From NCBI GenBank assembly GCA_007693875.1, contig RECT01000390.1, forward strand, positions 1-6,344: DNA of 6,344 bases, in the 5' to 3' direction. The notes beneath the pieces were generated by a model, which did no database searches, was not told the DNA's origin, and saw only the letters and a program-made list of their open reading frames with translations. The translations under genes were made by a program, and so were the position numbers. Below are positions 5,326 to 6,344 of the stretch, in pieces. Source of the DNA: Spirulina sp. DLM2.Bin59 (GTDB taxonomy: Bacteria > Cyanobacteriota > Cyanobacteriia > Cyanobacteriales > Spirulinaceae). Position 1 is the stretch's first letter. Each line of letters begins with the position of its first letter.

Positions 5326-6344
5326 CGCCCATACATCCGTTCTAGATAGGTGGTGAGGTGTTGGGTGGTGACGAGGGGATCTTCCGCCTGCATAATCGCC
5401 CGCACCACCGCCACCCGTCGCGCCCCGGCCTGGATCACATCCCCCAAGGTTTCCAAATCAATGGAGCCGATGGCATACCAGGGAATTGGGCAGTTGCGGG
5501 CCGCATGGCGGACATAATCTAAGCCCACGGCGGTGCGGCCTGGTTTTGTGGGGGTTTCATACACCGGCCCCACGCCGATATAGTCTGCCCCTTCGGCGAT
5601 CGCCCTTTCCATTTCCCCCGCATTATGGGTAGACCGGCCAATAATCCGCCCCGGCCCCAAGAGGGCGCGGGCCACGGCAATGGGAGCATCCTGTTGCCCC
5701 AAATGCACACCATCGGCATTGACGGCCAAGGCCAAATCAATGCGGTCATTGAGGATAAATAACGCCCCGTATTGATGGCACAGATCCCGCAACTTCTGGG
5801 CTTGGGCAAGGCGCACCTGATCATCTGCGTCCTTTTCCCGATACTGCACCAGTTTTAATCCCCCTTGCAATGCCGCTTCAACGATGGCAAAGAGTTGCTG
5901 AGAGGGGGCAGTAACAAGGTACAACGCCGCTGCTTCGAGGCGTTGGCGCAAATCATCATCACCGCTGAGATTGCTTTCGAGGGTATAGACCCGATAGCGC
6001 ATCTGTTTACAGGCGGCGGCCATTTCCGTTTGATAAAGCTTGGCGTATTCCTCTAAGACCCGCAAAGCCTCCTGAACGCGGCTCAGGTTGGCATGGAGCA
6101 GGTCTTGCAGATCGGCGCGGGTTTCCTCCTGGGGATGGGTGAGGGCAGTGCCGGGGTCGCTGGGGGTGTGGCGGGCGGCCCGCAGTTCGGGGCTGTGCCA
6201 TTGGGCCAATTCTTGGCGCAGGGCTTTGCAATCTTGGGTGAGTTGGGCATCATTGAGGCCAAAACGACACCATTCTTCGACAATGCGGAGGCCTTCTCTG
6301 GCGCGATCGAGGTTGGCATCGAGAATGCGGTAGATGGCTTGTTG
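5322..6344 (-). CDS. thiE: Thiamine-phosphate synthase, cyanobacterial form with N-terminal ThiD2-like domain (start outside window)
   Basis: ThiE joins hydroxymethylpyrimidine diphosphate and thiazole phosphate to make thiamine phosphate in the cytoplasm. The frame runs open to the window edge, giving 340 visible residues; cyanobacterial ThiE is about this long, so probably only a few residues are missing. Residues 1 to about 135 form the extra N-terminal domain, made of two similar helical units (7-27 and 82-102, ANL.R..E.LR..EE). The catalytic barrel follows from about 140. Numbered from the first visible residue, its landmarks are QYREK (Q167, R169, K171), NDR (N199, D200), HLGQQD (D219), STH (S238), TPTKPG (T264, T266, K267), AIGSI (G293) and GARRVAVVRAI. 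These match the known substrate- and Mg-binding positions of ThiE. Starting at TTG 6209 would cut the N-terminal domain and is not justified. The stop overlaps the thiS start (ATGA). No TPP riboswitch can be assessed because the leader is outside. Confidence 0.94.
   Translation of the reverse strand, partial: QQAIYRILDANLDRAREGLRIVEEWCRFGLNDAQLTQDCKALRQELAQWHSPELRAARHTPSDPGTALTHPQEETRADLQDLLHANLSRVQEALRVLEEYAKLYQTEMAAACKQMRYRVYTLESNLSGDDDLRQRLEAAALYLVTAPSQQLFAIVEAALQGGLKLVQYREKDADDQVRLAQAQKLRDLCHQYGALFILNDRIDLALAVNADGVHLGQQDAPIAVARALLGPGRIIGRSTHNAGEMERAIAEGADYIGVGPVYETPTKPGRTAVGLDYVRHAARNCPIPWYAIGSIDLETLGDVIQAGARRVAVVRAIMQAEDPLVTTQHLTTYLERMYGR

Noticed and set aside
5322..6209. ThiE starting at TTG 6209
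   Set aside because: The same frame continues to the window edge with sequence that pairs with the second N-terminal repeat, so TTG 6209 is internal.

Overview
The window looks like ordinary cyanobacterial chromosome. Three things point there. The octamer GCGATCGC (HIP1) occurs eight times in 6.3 kb. The thiamine-phosphate synthase carries the extra N-terminal helical domain typical of cyanobacterial ThiE. Coding is dense and GC is moderate, with gene families common in that phylum. No mobile element, tRNA, rRNA or CRISPR array was seen. Both window edges cut a gene.

Layout. On the plus strand, 1-519 is the 3' end of a hybrid sensor histidine kinase: the tail of the ATPase domain, a Pro/Ala-rich linker and a complete receiver domain. 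It is followed by a small gene (662-835) for a 57-residue protein of unknown function. That protein is built from two related PWTTA-type units and is preceded by a possible -10 box lying in a dyad. A G/C-rich hairpin (853-886) separates this gene from the convergent minus-strand block.

The rest (912-6344) is one minus-strand array, in transcription order thiE - thiS - potB - potC - potD - potA. thiE and thiS overlap by ATGA. The thiS stop abuts the potB start (TAA|ATG). potB and potC are 6 nt apart. After a 126-nt gap holding a perfect TATAAT, potD begins. potD and potA are separated by 61 nt containing a strong stem-loop. The four pot genes encode a complete polyamine-type ABC importer: lipoprotein-like binding protein, two permeases and an ATPase. 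thiE and thiS encode two components of thiamine biosynthesis: the synthase joining the pyrimidine and thiazole halves, and the sulfur-carrier protein used for the thiazole.

Points beyond routine annotation: (i) thiamine genes sit seamlessly against a polyamine-type transporter, and the potB ribosome binding site lies in the codons for the ThiS Gly-Gly-Gly tail; (ii) PotD keeps the aromatic cage of E. coli PotD but appears to have Ala where E. coli has the binding residue Glu171, so its substrate is less certain than its family; (iii) the potD-potA stem-loop may set the ratio of binding protein to ATPase; (iv) the true potA start is very probably an internal GTG with a near-perfect Shine-Dalgarno, not the longer reading frame; (v) the small duplicated protein is unrecognised. 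I saw no clear evidence of a wholly new multi-gene system.
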